A DNA stretch of 64,000 bases, from assembly GCA_001972305.1 (NCBI GenBank), contig BDDD01005646.1, forward strand, positions 1 through 64,000, read 5' to 3'. Position numbers and translations under genes: made by a program. Shown piece after piece: positions 12,374-23,753 of the stretch; within the stretch, counting starts at the first letter, position 1; each line of letters opens with the position of its first letter. The stretch is from Cephalotus follicularis. Its lineage: Eukaryota > Streptophyta > Magnoliopsida > Oxalidales > Cephalotaceae. The notes under the pieces are model-generated. The model searched no databases. It saw only the letters and a list, made by a program, of their open reading frames with translations, and had not been told where the DNA came from.

Positions 12374-14313
12374 CGGTACTCTGGAAGTGGGTATCTATAT
12401 GCGTATATGTGGGATGGTGTACAGTCCTGTAGCCCATGACCGTGTTGATGGATTTCAACAGAGTTGTTATTTATGCTTGCCGAGGTGGTTCCGGCTATGG
12501 GAAGTGTGTGAGTTTGATGTGTGCATGTGCGTGTGTGGAGTGTGCTTATGATTGATACAGTACCAGTAGTCCTCTTGCTATATGTTGATCCTTAGAGTTG
12601 ATCTTTTGTTGATCCTTGGATCCCTGGCATGTTCATATAAACTTGTTGTTTATCTTCTTTCCTTGAGGTCAGTCATTGAGTTGGTAGCTCTGACGTCTCC
12701 TCGGGCTTTTCTTTGTTATCGATATCCTTGTGTATTTTCACATCTGCCTTGTTTTGTTGAGCAGGGGAGATGGGTTGTCCTTTGGCCCAGTTGGGGCAGG
12801 GTACGTTTTCCTTGGTTCATGGCACCCTGGTGGAAGTGGGTTGCCCAGGATATTCCTTGATCTTACTCACTAGTCAGTTGAACTAATCCCCTCTCAGTTT
12901 TGTGTGTAGGGGAAGCAGGGCAGCTATGTTCTTGAGATCCACTAAGGACAGCGAGTTGAAAGAGGTAGATGCGGATGCAGCACCTTAGGATGGCTCCTAG
13001 GCCACGGACACCTTCATGCATTTGGGGACATTCTTGTGGGTTCTGTTGTATAGATTTTGTTAATGTCTATGCCTTGTAAACCCTCTCTTGTAAACATGTA
13101 TACCTTTTTTGGATGTTGTGGGTCCTTGGCATTTTGCCCAGGACCGTGTATATAATTCTCTTGCTTTATATACCTTGTTGTTTATGCCTTGTGTTTGGGC
13201 GTGCAGGGACGACGTATGTGTTCGGGAGTTGTTTGACCCTGGGCAGAGGAGCAGGTCTCCCCAGCCCTGGCCTTGGTGAAACTTCAGTGTTTCTCCCCTG
13301 GGGCCTTTTGTGCGTCGCACCTCTGCTGAGATACCGGGGGAGGGGTGGCAGTGTTCATGGTTGGTCAAACCTTAGGTTGACTTTGTAGCTCGGGTAGGTT
13401 GACCCTAAGCTGGGGTCTATTGGCGCCCCCGGGTGTTGTCCCCGGGCATGTCGTAGGCGTTAAGTGGGAGGAAGCAGTTTTCTTCAGTTTTGCCTGTCCT
13501 CCCGACCTCGGACCAGCTCGGTCCCTGGAGATGTTTTGGTAGGTGAACCCTGGTGGATCCCCTGGGTACCTGGCCGGGGTGAGATTCTATCTCCTTAGTG
13601 TAAGTTGAGCATTTGGGGGACCCCGGGTAGTGGTCCCAAAGGCTTGGCGTTTGTCCTCAGGCCCTTGTGTTGATCCCAGGCTTAGCGTTATGTTAAGCAT
13701 TGTCGTTTCCTTGTGCCCGAGCATACCCTTATTTGTATGGGTCATGCCTGAGGAGGACATGCCCGGGGAGGACATGTCCGTGGTTGGTCGTCCAATGAGG
13801 ACATGCCCAAGGATGGTTCATCCGGGGAAGGCATGTCTTAGGATGGAGGCACAGGCCTGGCTTGTGTACGTCACGTTGCTGTGTTGTGTTGGCATCCCCT
13901 GCCCGGGACCCCAGGTGAGACGTTGTGTTACGTTCTCTACCCCGGCTCCTTCCCCTGGCATGTTCCTTTAGTGTAACGGTGCGTTTGGGCAGTGGGTGGT
14001 CATGTGTTCCCATTAGTTAAACTCACGAGTTTTGGGGAATGGTTTTATGTAAAGGTTATTTACAGTTTTGCCATTTACTTCTTTGTTCCTTCCTTATCGT
14101 GTGTTTCTTCGAGCATCTCTCATTTTTATGCCCTGGGTGTGTTCGGCCTAGGGAGCGCAGCTCTCCTCGGCAGCGCGTTTTAACGTCTGCCCTGGCCTTA
14201 GCGTTAGCCTTGTTGTTTGTTGGGGTTTTGGTTAGGGATCCAGGTGAGGGATCCTTCCACCTGGCAGGGCCGTCCTCCAGCGGGGGTGCTCGGGAACGGG
14301 GCGTGTCATTGCA

Positions 14314-15375
14314 TGCTTAGCGTCACTACCTGCTCACAAGGCATATAGGCAAGGGGCTTTGTTTCATGTCGTATGCTCCTCGGCGTATACCAGGGTCTAA
14401 CGCCAGAGGACGACATCTCACTCAGTACCTCTGGCATTGGCGGTTTGTCACCTCAGGCATGGCAGCGTGATATGCACCAGGCATGGCACCTCACCTTGGA
14501 ACCTCGGGCGTTCACCCCCAGTACCTCTGGCTTTCTCCTCGGCACCTCGGGCGTTCACCCCAGCACCCATGGCTTCCTCCTCGACACCTCTGGCGTTCAC
14601 CCCAGCACCCCTGGCAGTATGGCAGCTCGGCATGGGAGCTCGGCAGTTGGTGCTCGGCGTGCGTTGGAGGGGAGCTTGGGCATTATAACGCATCCTCAGT
14701 ACCCTCGTATGAAGAGCTCGGCACCATGGGAGCTCTGGTATCACCATGGAGCACAACACCAAGGCAGCTCGACATCTCAGCCATGGCAGCTTGGCAGCAG
14801 GTCGGGCGTAGAAGCTCAGACATTATGCAACATGTTTGGACACATGCATCGGGTACGCCGATGACGAGGGGAGCTCGGTGCTTGCTGGCAAGGAGCTTGG
14901 CAGGTGGCGATGCTTGGACGCACAGCTAGGAAAACTCTGAGCTTCGTCAAGGCGTCTCTACAAATAATGCCTTCATGTGTTGCACACTGTTTGTGCGTGC
15001 AGGGATGAAGTGACAGTGAACAAACGTGGAATTCTAACCTTAGGCAATATTATACCAACATAGCACACAATTAAATAAACATACAATTGCACACAAATAC
15101 AATAAAGTAACATATAGCAACAGCCAGAGGATAAAACACACACATAGCAGATATACATAAGCTGGTAGGCACTCGGATATGGAGTAACCTACTTGGAATG
15201 TGGTTGAAAATGGAGATCGCCTTATCTGGACTTCGCTTGAGCTAGGGTCTGCTACACTTTAGCTTAGCCAATTTCTCCTTCTTCCTTGCACAATCCTTCT
15301 CCCAGGGAATGGGTATTTATAATGGAAGGAGCAGGGGCATGGGGCTCACTTGGACAGTACCCTTCTCGTCCTCTT
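14314..15375 (-). mobile_element. T1 3' LTR, segment 2
   Basis: Resumes T1 LTR sequence after S2. Roughly 14314-14766 has no counterpart in the right LTR, which carries a deletion there. From 14768 it aligns with 32685 onward. About 14490-14640 holds a degenerate tandem repeat with GGCGTTCACCCCAGCACC cores; the 148-163 codon open frames over it are repeat artefacts. A minus-strand TATAAATA lies at 15314-15321. It ends with the target duplication CTCTT at 15371-15375. Confidence 0.8.
14490..14640. repeat. degenerate tandem repeat, GGCGTTCACCCC core
   Basis: Three units of about 50-55 bases, each with a CACCTCGGGCGTTCACCC or CACCTCTGGCGTTCACCC core. Present only in the T1 left LTR. Confidence 0.7.
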
Positions 15376-17924
15376 TATGAAGATCCGTTCTCGCTAACTC
15401 TATGGGACACGTGTCCTGCCGGGGATGGCGCTCCTCTTGCCAATAACCCTCTAAGCTAAAACTGCCCGAGAAGCCATCTCAAGACTCCCTAGGGACCCAA
15501 CGCGCAAAAGCCCGAGGAGAAAGACTGGGCTGGGCTGGGCGCGCAGCTAACAGGACAACCGGGGCAGGGGATCCTACTCCTCTCCTGCTTGTTCCCCCAG
15601 CGCTACAAAACCAAAGCTCCAAAACGCGCCGCATCACTTAAGCCCCACGTGCTCCTCACATGGCCATTTAACTTAACGCGCGAAGCATGCTTAGGGAGAG
15701 ACGCGCGCATGCCACACGTGCTCACTTAAGCTCCCGTGGGGACAAGCCTTGTCCCCCGGCACCCCTGCTCAACTCAACAACGCTAACATCAAAACGCATA
15801 ACATAACTTACACACTATCTATCAAACTTGTGCCCGTGTCGGGCCTTCTTCTAACAAGCCTTCCCTGGCATCTACCCGAGGACTCCTTCTTGGGGTAATA
15901 CACCAAAGCCAACCTTACCTGGGGACAGCCTACCTCCACGGGTAACACTCTATAATTTATCCCTGGCCTTCACTACTCTCCCCCGCTAAGCTTGTCTCCG
16001 CTATACTAGCCCGGGGACTCTCTAGCTCCCCGGCATGACCTGGGATCACAAAACTCAAAACATGAAAACTTCATGAAAACACAAAATAAACACATTTGTA
16101 CTCTCAAAACATCCAAACATATCTCGAAGGTATAAAACCATTACATATCTCGTTCCCTAGAATACATACACGCCTCCTCTGGAAGGCAACAAAAGGTATA
16201 CTCTCAGCTACTCTACTACAAAAGAAGGGTAAAGGAACCCAAAGAATACCCCATGCTATGAAAAGCTAAAGCCTGAGCTGGCGTTCCCTGGTGCTGAGCT
16301 GAAAACTACCTTGCTAGTTATCTACTCCTGGGCTGGAGGGTCTCCTCCGGCTGGCTGGTCTGCAAAACAGTCTGTGAGGAGATTAGTCCAACTGACTAAG
16401 TGAATGAGAACAAAACATCCTCTGGTACATTCTAAAAAAAAAGAATGTGCTGAAAGAAAGCTTACCATGAGCATGAATAACCATCCCAACTGGGGAAAAG
16501 ACTATATACAAAGCATATCTAGTGGCATACAATAAAGAAACGCTCAAAGTACTTGAAAAACTTACTCTTTTCTCTACTTAGCTGATTCTAGACTGTTCGT
16601 GAAAGCTGAAATAAATTTAAGAGTACAACTGATTTAAAAAAAAGATATCTGAAAAAGAACTGGGGTCCTTCTCGGCTAAACACCAGAGGAGAACAACTAA
16701 TCTAGAACTGGAATTGCTTTGCTATGCTGATCTAGGCCGAAGCCTGCTGGTTACATAATATAGTTGCCAACTTATAGTGGCTCTGAGCTGATCTAGGCCG
16801 AAGCCTGCTTGGCAGTAACTGCCGAGAACCCATGGTTCCCTCTGTGCTTGCTATTCTTTGCTTTACTTACTTATCTGAACTGAAGGCATTGTTGCTGAGG
16901 ACAAAGTCCTCCTCTACAAAACTTACTGAAAGGCTCTAATCTCTATTCTGGAAACTTAGCTCTACTGTACTCAAACCCTAAACACCATTTTAGACAATAG
17001 TGTAAAGGAGATCCAGGTAGGACCTGAGGAAAGTCTCTCCCGGCTTCCTATCATAGACAATAGTAGACGGAGGAGATTGGAGCTATGTAGATAGTGCTCG
17101 GCTGCACTCAAACCCTAAACACCATCATATACAATAGTGTAAAGGAGATCAAGGTATGGAACCCGGGGGCAGACTCACTCAACTTCCCATCATAGACAAT
17201 AGTAGGCTGAGGAATGGGGTTGAGCACGTACACGTTACCTTATTGGAAAGTGACCAGTTCACTTGGAACAAGCTTGAGCTCTAGTGCTCAAAAACTCTCT
17301 TTCTCTCTCTTCTACAAAGGGAAACATACAAACACGCTAGGGAAACAAATTCTCGTTAGAAAGCTCTCACTGTACTGGATATAGAAAAGACGAAAGAGTT
17401 ATCAAGAACATCATGAAACAACTAGAAACATAGAAAGGATGTCCCACTCAAAGTTCTTTCTACTTCCTTGGACGTTAGCGTCCCTTCTCTTCTCTGCTAT
17501 TCTCTTCCTAAGGCTTGACTGCTTCTTTCCTTGTCCGTTGGTTCTTCTTGCTGGGGTCGGACGCTTCAAGCTTCCACTGATCCAGGCGCTAAGAACTGAA
17601 AGAAGAAGAAAACTAGAACTCTCTCTCTCTAAAACACTCTATTCTGCTGAAGCTAGAAGAAAGGATATCTACAACTCAAAACATATCCACACTAATCCCA
17701 ACTTAAGCCTTCATTAAACCTTGGGATATGGAAACTTCCTCAAGAAGCTTTGCACTTAAGTCCTCCAACTACTACTAATCATGCTTTACACTTAAGTTAA
17801 TAACTAAACAACACTTAACCTTCCTCTCTTACCCAAATAAGTCCAAAGCCCATAAAAAAAATTATACACCATAGAAAATGTTTTTTTTTTCTCTTAAGCT
17901 CCAAAACGGCTACGGGGCGTTACA
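15376..17924 (-). mobile_element. TR-GAG LTR 1
   Basis: Its right end (the LTR start in element orientation) is TGTAACGCCCCG, intact. The left end is mutated to TATGAAGATCCG where the other copies read (T)GTCAGGACCCG or TTTCAGGACCCG. It contains four CATAGACAATAGT-like units at about 16985-17212 and a duplicated TGATCTAGGCCGAAGCC segment near 16730 and 16790. No coding capacity is seen. Confidence 0.9.
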
Positions 17925-17937
17925 TCCTCCCCACCTT
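17925..17937 (-). other. polypurine tract, TR-GAG unit 1
   Basis: On the minus strand a run AAGGTGGGGAGGA directly precedes the LTR. This is the plus-strand priming site that fixes orientation. The same tract is at 22131-22143 for unit 2. Confidence 0.8.
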
Positions 17938-18052
17938 AAGAAATTTTGTCCTCAAAATTCCTCAAGTCACGCCTTAGGAGAAACTGTTCTATCATCACTG
18001 GCTTTTTTGTAACTATGCTAAACTAACAAATACTATAACTTAACTTATCCTA

Positions 18053-19417
18053 CTAAAGGAGAAACATATAACGCAAGGTCTCACCTGGGGGCATATATGG
18101 TGCTGTCATATACGTTCCTCTGGGAAGGGAGTAAACTCCTGCTGTAGCCCCTGGTCTACTACCACCAGCTCTGGCTGTGCTGGTGTGGGGTGCTGTATAA
18201 CTCGTTCTCTGCGCTCCCGATGGCTAAGATGACTGAGATCCACTGGCCGTGGTCTGCTTCCTCACTGGTGCCGTTGCAAGCGTCATCGCTTCACCAAGAG
18301 ATTGCTGAGGGTAATATTTCTTCATGTGCCCTTCCTTGCCGCACCTGTAACAAGCAGAGCTTCCCTTCTTGCATTCTTCTGAATGCAGCTTGCCACAAAC
18401 TTCACACTGAGGTGCCTTGTTGCTCTGGTATGAACTCCCTTGAACACTGCTAGTAACTGGAGCCATCAGTGTCTGCTGAGAAGCTCCTCCTCTGATGTTG
18501 CCTGAGGACTGAGGTCCCCACTGCTTCTGAGCCTTGGAGGGGTTCTCTGCTTGCTCGGACTGAGATGAGGATCTCTTCCGTCCTTGCTCTTGATGCATCC
18601 TCTGGTCTGCTAGGCTCGACTCCACTCTCTTGGCAGCTTTGACCAAGTCGCCAAACACCAACCACGGGGTGACGGACACCATATGTCTGATATCGTGTCT
18701 AAGGCTATCAATTAACTTCTGACACCGCTCCTCTTGATCTGCTACCAGGGCTGGAGCAAAATGGGACAAGTCCATAAAACGATACTCGTACTGAGATACA
18801 GTCCCATTTCCTTGCCGCAGATACAAAAACTCTTTCCTCTTCTCCTTGACCAAAGTGGGTGGGAAGAAGTACTGTCTGACCTCCTTCTCGACCTTCTCCC
18901 ACGTAATCTCTGCCAAGCGCTCGTGTCGATCTACAAGAGCATCCCACCATCTTCGTGCACCTCTTGCAAGAAGGAAAGACACATTCCTTGCTCTCATGTC
19001 CTTAGCTATCTCCAATTGAACGAAGATCTCTTCTAGGTGGTTCAACCACGCATCTGCATCCATGGGGTCTCCTGTTCCCTCAAAGGATGTTGCTCACAAC
19101 GGTTGCATGCGTTCCATATGAAGAGGTTGACGCCTAGCCAAACCCATAGTTTGGACCCAAGTCGTCATCGCCTGTATCATCTCTGTAGGTCCACTAGCGG
19201 GCATCAGATGAGGTGTACGCACAACTGACTGCGCTGCTGGGACTTGCTCCTCTTGTACATGCTGCGCTCCCTGTTCTTCAACACCCACATACGCTTTTTC
19301 CTCTGGCGCTTCCATAGGAACCTCTTTCTCCACTGTCTGGCGAGGAATCACTCTTCCTCTGCCTCTGCCTCTGCCGCGACCTTCGCTACGAACTGTGCTA
19401 CGTGTACGAGGTGGCAT
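18053..19417 (-). pseudogene. gag: gag of TR-GAG unit 1, two in-frame stops
   Basis: The start ATG is at 19417 (MPPRTRS...), giving a frame of about 454 codons to 18053. Residues 14-22 are an RG repeat. The retrotransposon gag domain follows (WLNHLEEIF..., RRWWDAL, QYFFP, YLRQGNGTVSQYEYRF), then a Ser/Gln-rich linker and a CCHC zinc knuckle CYRCGKEGHMKKYYP whose last Cys is changed to Tyr. Gag would form the particle shell and bind RNA in the cytoplasm. Only two stops interrupt the frame: TGA at 19094-19096 and TAG at 18224-18226, where unit 2 has a sense codon at each site. No frameshift is seen. No pol follows. Confidence 0.85.
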
Positions 19418-19539
19418 CGTCTTCTACAACAACATGCTAATGTATCACGAAAACGTCGTAACTATATGCAATACATGAATGCAACCCACAAAGATACCCC
19501 ACTAACTTGAAAAGAAAGCACAAAGAAAACGCAAACCTT

Positions 19540-19554
19540 CTCTCTTATAACATC
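19540..19554 (-). other. diverged primer-binding site, TR-GAG unit 1
   Basis: On the minus strand, right after the 5' LTR end, the sequence reads GATGTTATAAGAGAG. Unit 2 at 23738-23753 reads GATGGTATAAGAGAG, close to the initiator-Met complement TGGTATCAGAG. It is therefore a modified initiator-Met site, with unit 2 nearer the ancestral form. Confidence 0.55.
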
Positions 19555-22130
19555 TGTCAGGACCCGTTCCCTCTAACTCTATGGGACACGTGTCCTACCG
19601 GGGATGGCGCTCCTCTTGCCAACAACCCTCTAAGCTAAAACTTCTCGAGAAGCCATCTCGAGACTCCCTAGGGACCCAACGCGCAAAAGCCCGAGGAGAA
19701 AGACTGGGCTGGGCTGGGCGCGCAGCTAACAGGACAACCGGGCAGGGGATCCAACTCCTCTCGTGCTTGTGCCTGCAGCGCTACTAAACCAAAGCTCCAA
19801 AACGCGCCGCATCACTTAAGCCCCAAGTGCTCAGCACATGGCCACTTAACTTAACACGTGAAGCATGCCCAGGGAGAGAGGCATGCACGCCACACGTGCG
19901 CACTTAAGCTACCCTGGGGACAAGCCTTGTCCCCTGGCACCCCTGCTCAACTCAACAACGCTAACATCAAAACGCACAACATAACTTACACACTATCTAT
20001 CAAATTTGTGCCCGTGTCGGGCCTTCTTCTAACAAGCATTCCCTGGCTTCTACCCGAGGACTCCTTCTCAGGGTCATACACCAAAGCCAACCTTACCCGA
20101 GGAAAGCCTACCTCCACGGGTAACACTCTATAACTTATCCCTGGCCTTCACTGCTCTCCCCCGCTAAGCTCGTCTCCGCTATACTAGCCCGGGGACTCTC
20201 CAGCTCCCCGGTTAGAGCTGGGATCACAAAACTGAAAACATGAAAACTTCATAAAAACCCAAAATAAAAACATATGTACTCTCAAAACATACAAACATAT
20301 CTCAAAGGTATAAAACCATTACATATTTTTGCTCCCTGGCATACATACACGCCTCCTCTGGCAGGCAAAAGAACAACAGAAGCTTACTATCTATACAAAA
20401 GGTATACTCTCAGTTACTCTACTACAAAAGAAGGGTAAAGGAACCCAAAGAATGCCCCATGCTATGCAAAGCTAATGCCTGAGCTAGCGTTCCCTGGTGC
20501 TGAGCTGAAAACTACCTTGCTAGCTATCTACTGCTGGGCTGGAGGGTCTCCTCCGGCTGGTTGGTCTGCAAAACAGTATGTGAGGAGATTAGTCCAACTG
20601 ACTAAGTGAATGAGAACAAAACATCCTCTGGTACATTCTAAAAAAAAAGAATATGCTGAAAGAAAGCTTACCATGAGCATGAATAACTATCCCAACTGGG
20701 AAAAAGACTATATACAAAGCATATCTCATGGCATACAATAAAGAAATGCTCAAAGTACCATAAAAACTTACTCTTTTCTCTACTTAGCTGATTCTAGACT
20801 GTTCATGAAAGCTGAAATAAATTTAAGAGTACAATTGATTTTAAAAAAAGATATCTGAAAAAGAACTGGGGTCCTTCCTGGCTAAACACCCGAGGAGAAC
20901 AACTAAGCTAGAACTGGAATTGCTTTGTTATGCTGATCTAGGCCGAAGCCCGCTGGTTACATAATATAGTTGCCAACTTATAATGGCACTGAGTTGATCT
21001 AGGCCGAAGCCTGATCGGCAGTAAGTGCCGAGAACCCATGGTTCCCTATGTGCTTGCTATTCTTTGCTTTACTTACTTATTTGAACTGAAGGCGTTGCTG
21101 CCGAGGACGAAGTCATCCTCTAGAAAACTTACTGAAAGGCTCTAATCTCTATTCTGCCAACTTAGCTCTGCTGTACTCAAACTCTAAACACCATCATAGA
21201 CAATAGTGTAAATGAGATCCAGGTAGCACCTGGGGACAGTCTCGCCCGGCTTCCTATCATAGACAATAGTAGACCGAGGAGGTCAGAGCTATGTACCTAG
21301 TGCTCGGCTACACTCAAACCCTAAACACCATCATAGACAATAGTGTAAAGGAGATCTAGGTATGGAACTCGGGGTCGGACTCACTCAACTTCCCATCATA
21401 GACAATAGTAGGATGAGGAGTGGGGTTGAGCACGTACGCTTTACCTTCTTGGAAGGTGACTAGTTCACTTGGAACAAGCTTGAGCTCTAGTGCTCAGAAA
21501 CTCTCTTTCTCTTTCTTCTGCGAAGGGAAACATACAAAGACGCTAGGGAAACAAATTCCCGTTAGAAAGCTCTCACTGTACTGGATATAGAAAAGCTGAA
21601 AGAGTTATCAAGAACATCATGAAACAAATAGAAACATAGAAAGGATGTCCCACTCACAGTTCTTGATACTTCCTTGGATGTTAGTGTCCCTTCTCTTCTC
21701 TGCTACTCTCTTCCTAAGGCTTGACTGCTTCTATCCTTGTTCGTTGGTCCTTCTTGCTGGGGTCGGATGCTTCAAGCTTCCACTGGTCCAGGCGCTAAGA
21801 ACGAAAAGAAGAAGAAAACTATAACTCTCTCTCTCTCTAAAACTCTCTATTCTGCTGAAGCTAGAATAAAGGATATCTATAACTTAAAACATATCCACAC
21901 TAATCCCAACTTAAGCCATCAATAAACCTTGGGATATGGAAACTTCCTCAAGAAGCTTTGCACTTAAGTCCTCCAACTATTACTAATCATGCTTTACACT
22001 TGGGCTTATAACTAAAAAACACTTCACCTTCCTCTCTTACCCAAATAAGTCCAAAGCCCATAAATAAAATTATACACCATAGAAAAAGTTTTTTTTCTCT
22101 TAAACCCCAAAATGGCTATGGGGCGTTACA
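19555..22130 (-). mobile_element. TR-GAG LTR 2 (shared central LTR)
   Basis: The terminal sequences TGTCAGGACCCG on the left and CGTTACA on the right are both intact. It is colinear with LTRs 1 and 3 and serves both as the 5' LTR of unit 1 and the 3' LTR of unit 2. Internal repeats CATAGACAATAGT occur at about 21190-21420. Confidence 0.9.
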
Positions 22131-22255
22131 TCCTCCCCACCTTAGGAAATTTTTTCCTCAAAATTCCTCAAGTCACACCTTAGGAGAAACTGTTCTATCA
22201 TCTCTGGCTTTTCTGCAACTATGCTCAACTAACAGATACTATAACTTAACTTATC

Positions 22256-23616
22256 CTACGAAAGGAGAAACGTAGAACGCAAGGTCTCACCTGGCGGCAT
22301 ATCTGGTGCTGTCATATCCGTTCCTCTGTGAAGGGAGTAAACTCCTGCTGTAGCCCCTGGTCTGCTACCACCAGCTCTGGCTGTGCTTATGTGGGGTGCT
22401 GTATAACTCGTTCTCTGCGCTCCCGATGGCTGAGATGACTGAGATCCACTGGTCGTGGTCTGCTTTCTCACTGGTGTCGTTGTAGGCGTCATCACATCAC
22501 CAAGAGATTGTTGAGGACAATCTTTCTTCATGTGCCCTTCCTCGCCGCACCCGTAACAAGCAGAGCTTCCCTTCTTGCATTCTCCTGAATGCAGCTTGCC
22601 ACAAAATTCACACTGAGGTGCCTTGTTGCCCTGGTAAGAACGCCCTTGAACACTGCTAGTAACTGGAGCCGTCAGTGTATGCTGAGAATCTCCTCCTCTG
22701 ACGCTGCCTGAGGACCGAGGTCCCCACTGCTTCTGAGCCTTGGAGAGTTTCTCTGCTTGCTCGGACTGAGATGAGGATCTCTTCTGTCCTTGCTCTTGAT
22801 GCATCCTCTGGTCTGCTAGGCTCGACTCCACTCTCTTGGCAGCTTCGACCAAGTCGCCAAACACCAACCATGGGGTGACGGATACCATATGTCTGATCTC
22901 GGGTCTAAGGCCGTCAAGAAACTTCTAACACCGCTCATCTTGATCTGCTACCAGGGCTGGAGAAAAATGGGACAAGTCCATAAAACGATACTCTTACTGA
23001 GATACATTCCCATTTCCTTACCGCAGATACAAAAACTCTTTCCTCTTCTCCTTGACGAAATTGGGTGGGAAGAAGTACTGTCTGAACTCCTTCTTGAACT
23101 TCTCCCATGTGATCTCTGCCAAGTTCTCTTGTCGAGCTACAAGAGCATCCCATCATCTTCGTGCACCTCTTGCAAGAAAGAAAGATGCATTCCTTGCTCT
23201 CATGTCCTCAGCTATCTCCAACTGAACGAAGATCTCTTCTAGGTGGTTCAACCACGCATCTGCATCCATGGGGTCTCCTGTTCCCTCAAAGGATGCTGCT
23301 CCCAACCGTTGCATGCATTCCACAGGAAGAGGTTGAGGCCTGGCCAAACCCATAGTTTGGACCCAAGTCGTCATCGCCTGCATCATCTCTATAGGTCCAC
23401 TAGCGGGCATCAAAGGAGGTGTACACGCAACTGACTGCGCTGCTGGGACTTGCTCCTCTTGTACCTACTGCGCTCCCTATTCTTCTACTCCCACATACGC
23501 TCTGGCGCTACCATAGGAACCTCTTGCTCCACAGTCTGGCGAGGAATCGCTCTTCCTATGCCTCTGTCTCTGCCGTGACCTCCGCCACGAACTGCGCTAT
23601 GAGTGCGAGGTGGCAT
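22256..23616 (-). pseudogene. gag: gag of TR-GAG unit 2, heavily interrupted
   Basis: The same gag as unit 1: start at 23616, natural stop TAG at 22256. The C-terminal 210 codons (22256-22888) are open and keep an intact CCHC knuckle CYGCGEEGHMKKDCP, better than unit 1. The N-terminal half is broken by several stops (near 22925, 22997, 23024, 23153 and 23465) and by a 7-base deletion near 23503 that shifts the frame. The two units therefore decayed with different lesions. It cannot make a full Gag. Confidence 0.85.
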
Positions 23617-23753
23617 CGTCTTCTACAACAACATGCTAACGTATCACGAAAATGTCGTAACTGTATGCAATGCTTGAATGCAACCCACAAAGATACCCCA
23701 CTAACTAGTAAAGAAAGCACAAGGAAAATTAAAACCTTCTCTCTTATACCATC

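Larger units (their letters stand above)
11180..14308 (+). mobile_element. solo LTR S2, 3.1 kb (TSD TTGCA)
   Basis: Begins TGTAACAACCCG and ends GGGAACGGGGCGTGTCA. It is flanked by TTGCA at 11175-11179 and 14309-14313. There is no internal region or primer-binding site, so it is a solo LTR. Both ends resemble those of the TR-GAG LTRs in the opposite orientation (start TGTAACGCCCCG, end GGGAACGGGTCCTGACA), suggesting a related family. It holds a CTTTCTT 7-base microsatellite (11463-11507), a three-fold GATTGCCG repeat (12200-12373) and a GGACATG repeat near 13755-13850. Several 60-113 codon open frames occur but none looks like a known protein. Confidence 0.85.

Noticed and set aside
12582..12860. 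Hydrophobic 92-codon frame that could look like a membrane protein
   Set aside because: It is inside solo LTR S2, with no homologue seen in related LTRs and composition typical of T/G-rich DNA.
13113..13971. Open frames of 91-113 codons on both strands in S2
   Set aside because: They lie in a solo LTR with GC-rich repeats; both strands are open and nothing resembles a known protein.
14373..14929. Overlapping open frames of 163 and 148 codons
   Set aside because: Two frames are open over the same GC-rich tandem repeat inside the T1 LTR. There is no domain, and the sequence is absent from the other LTR.
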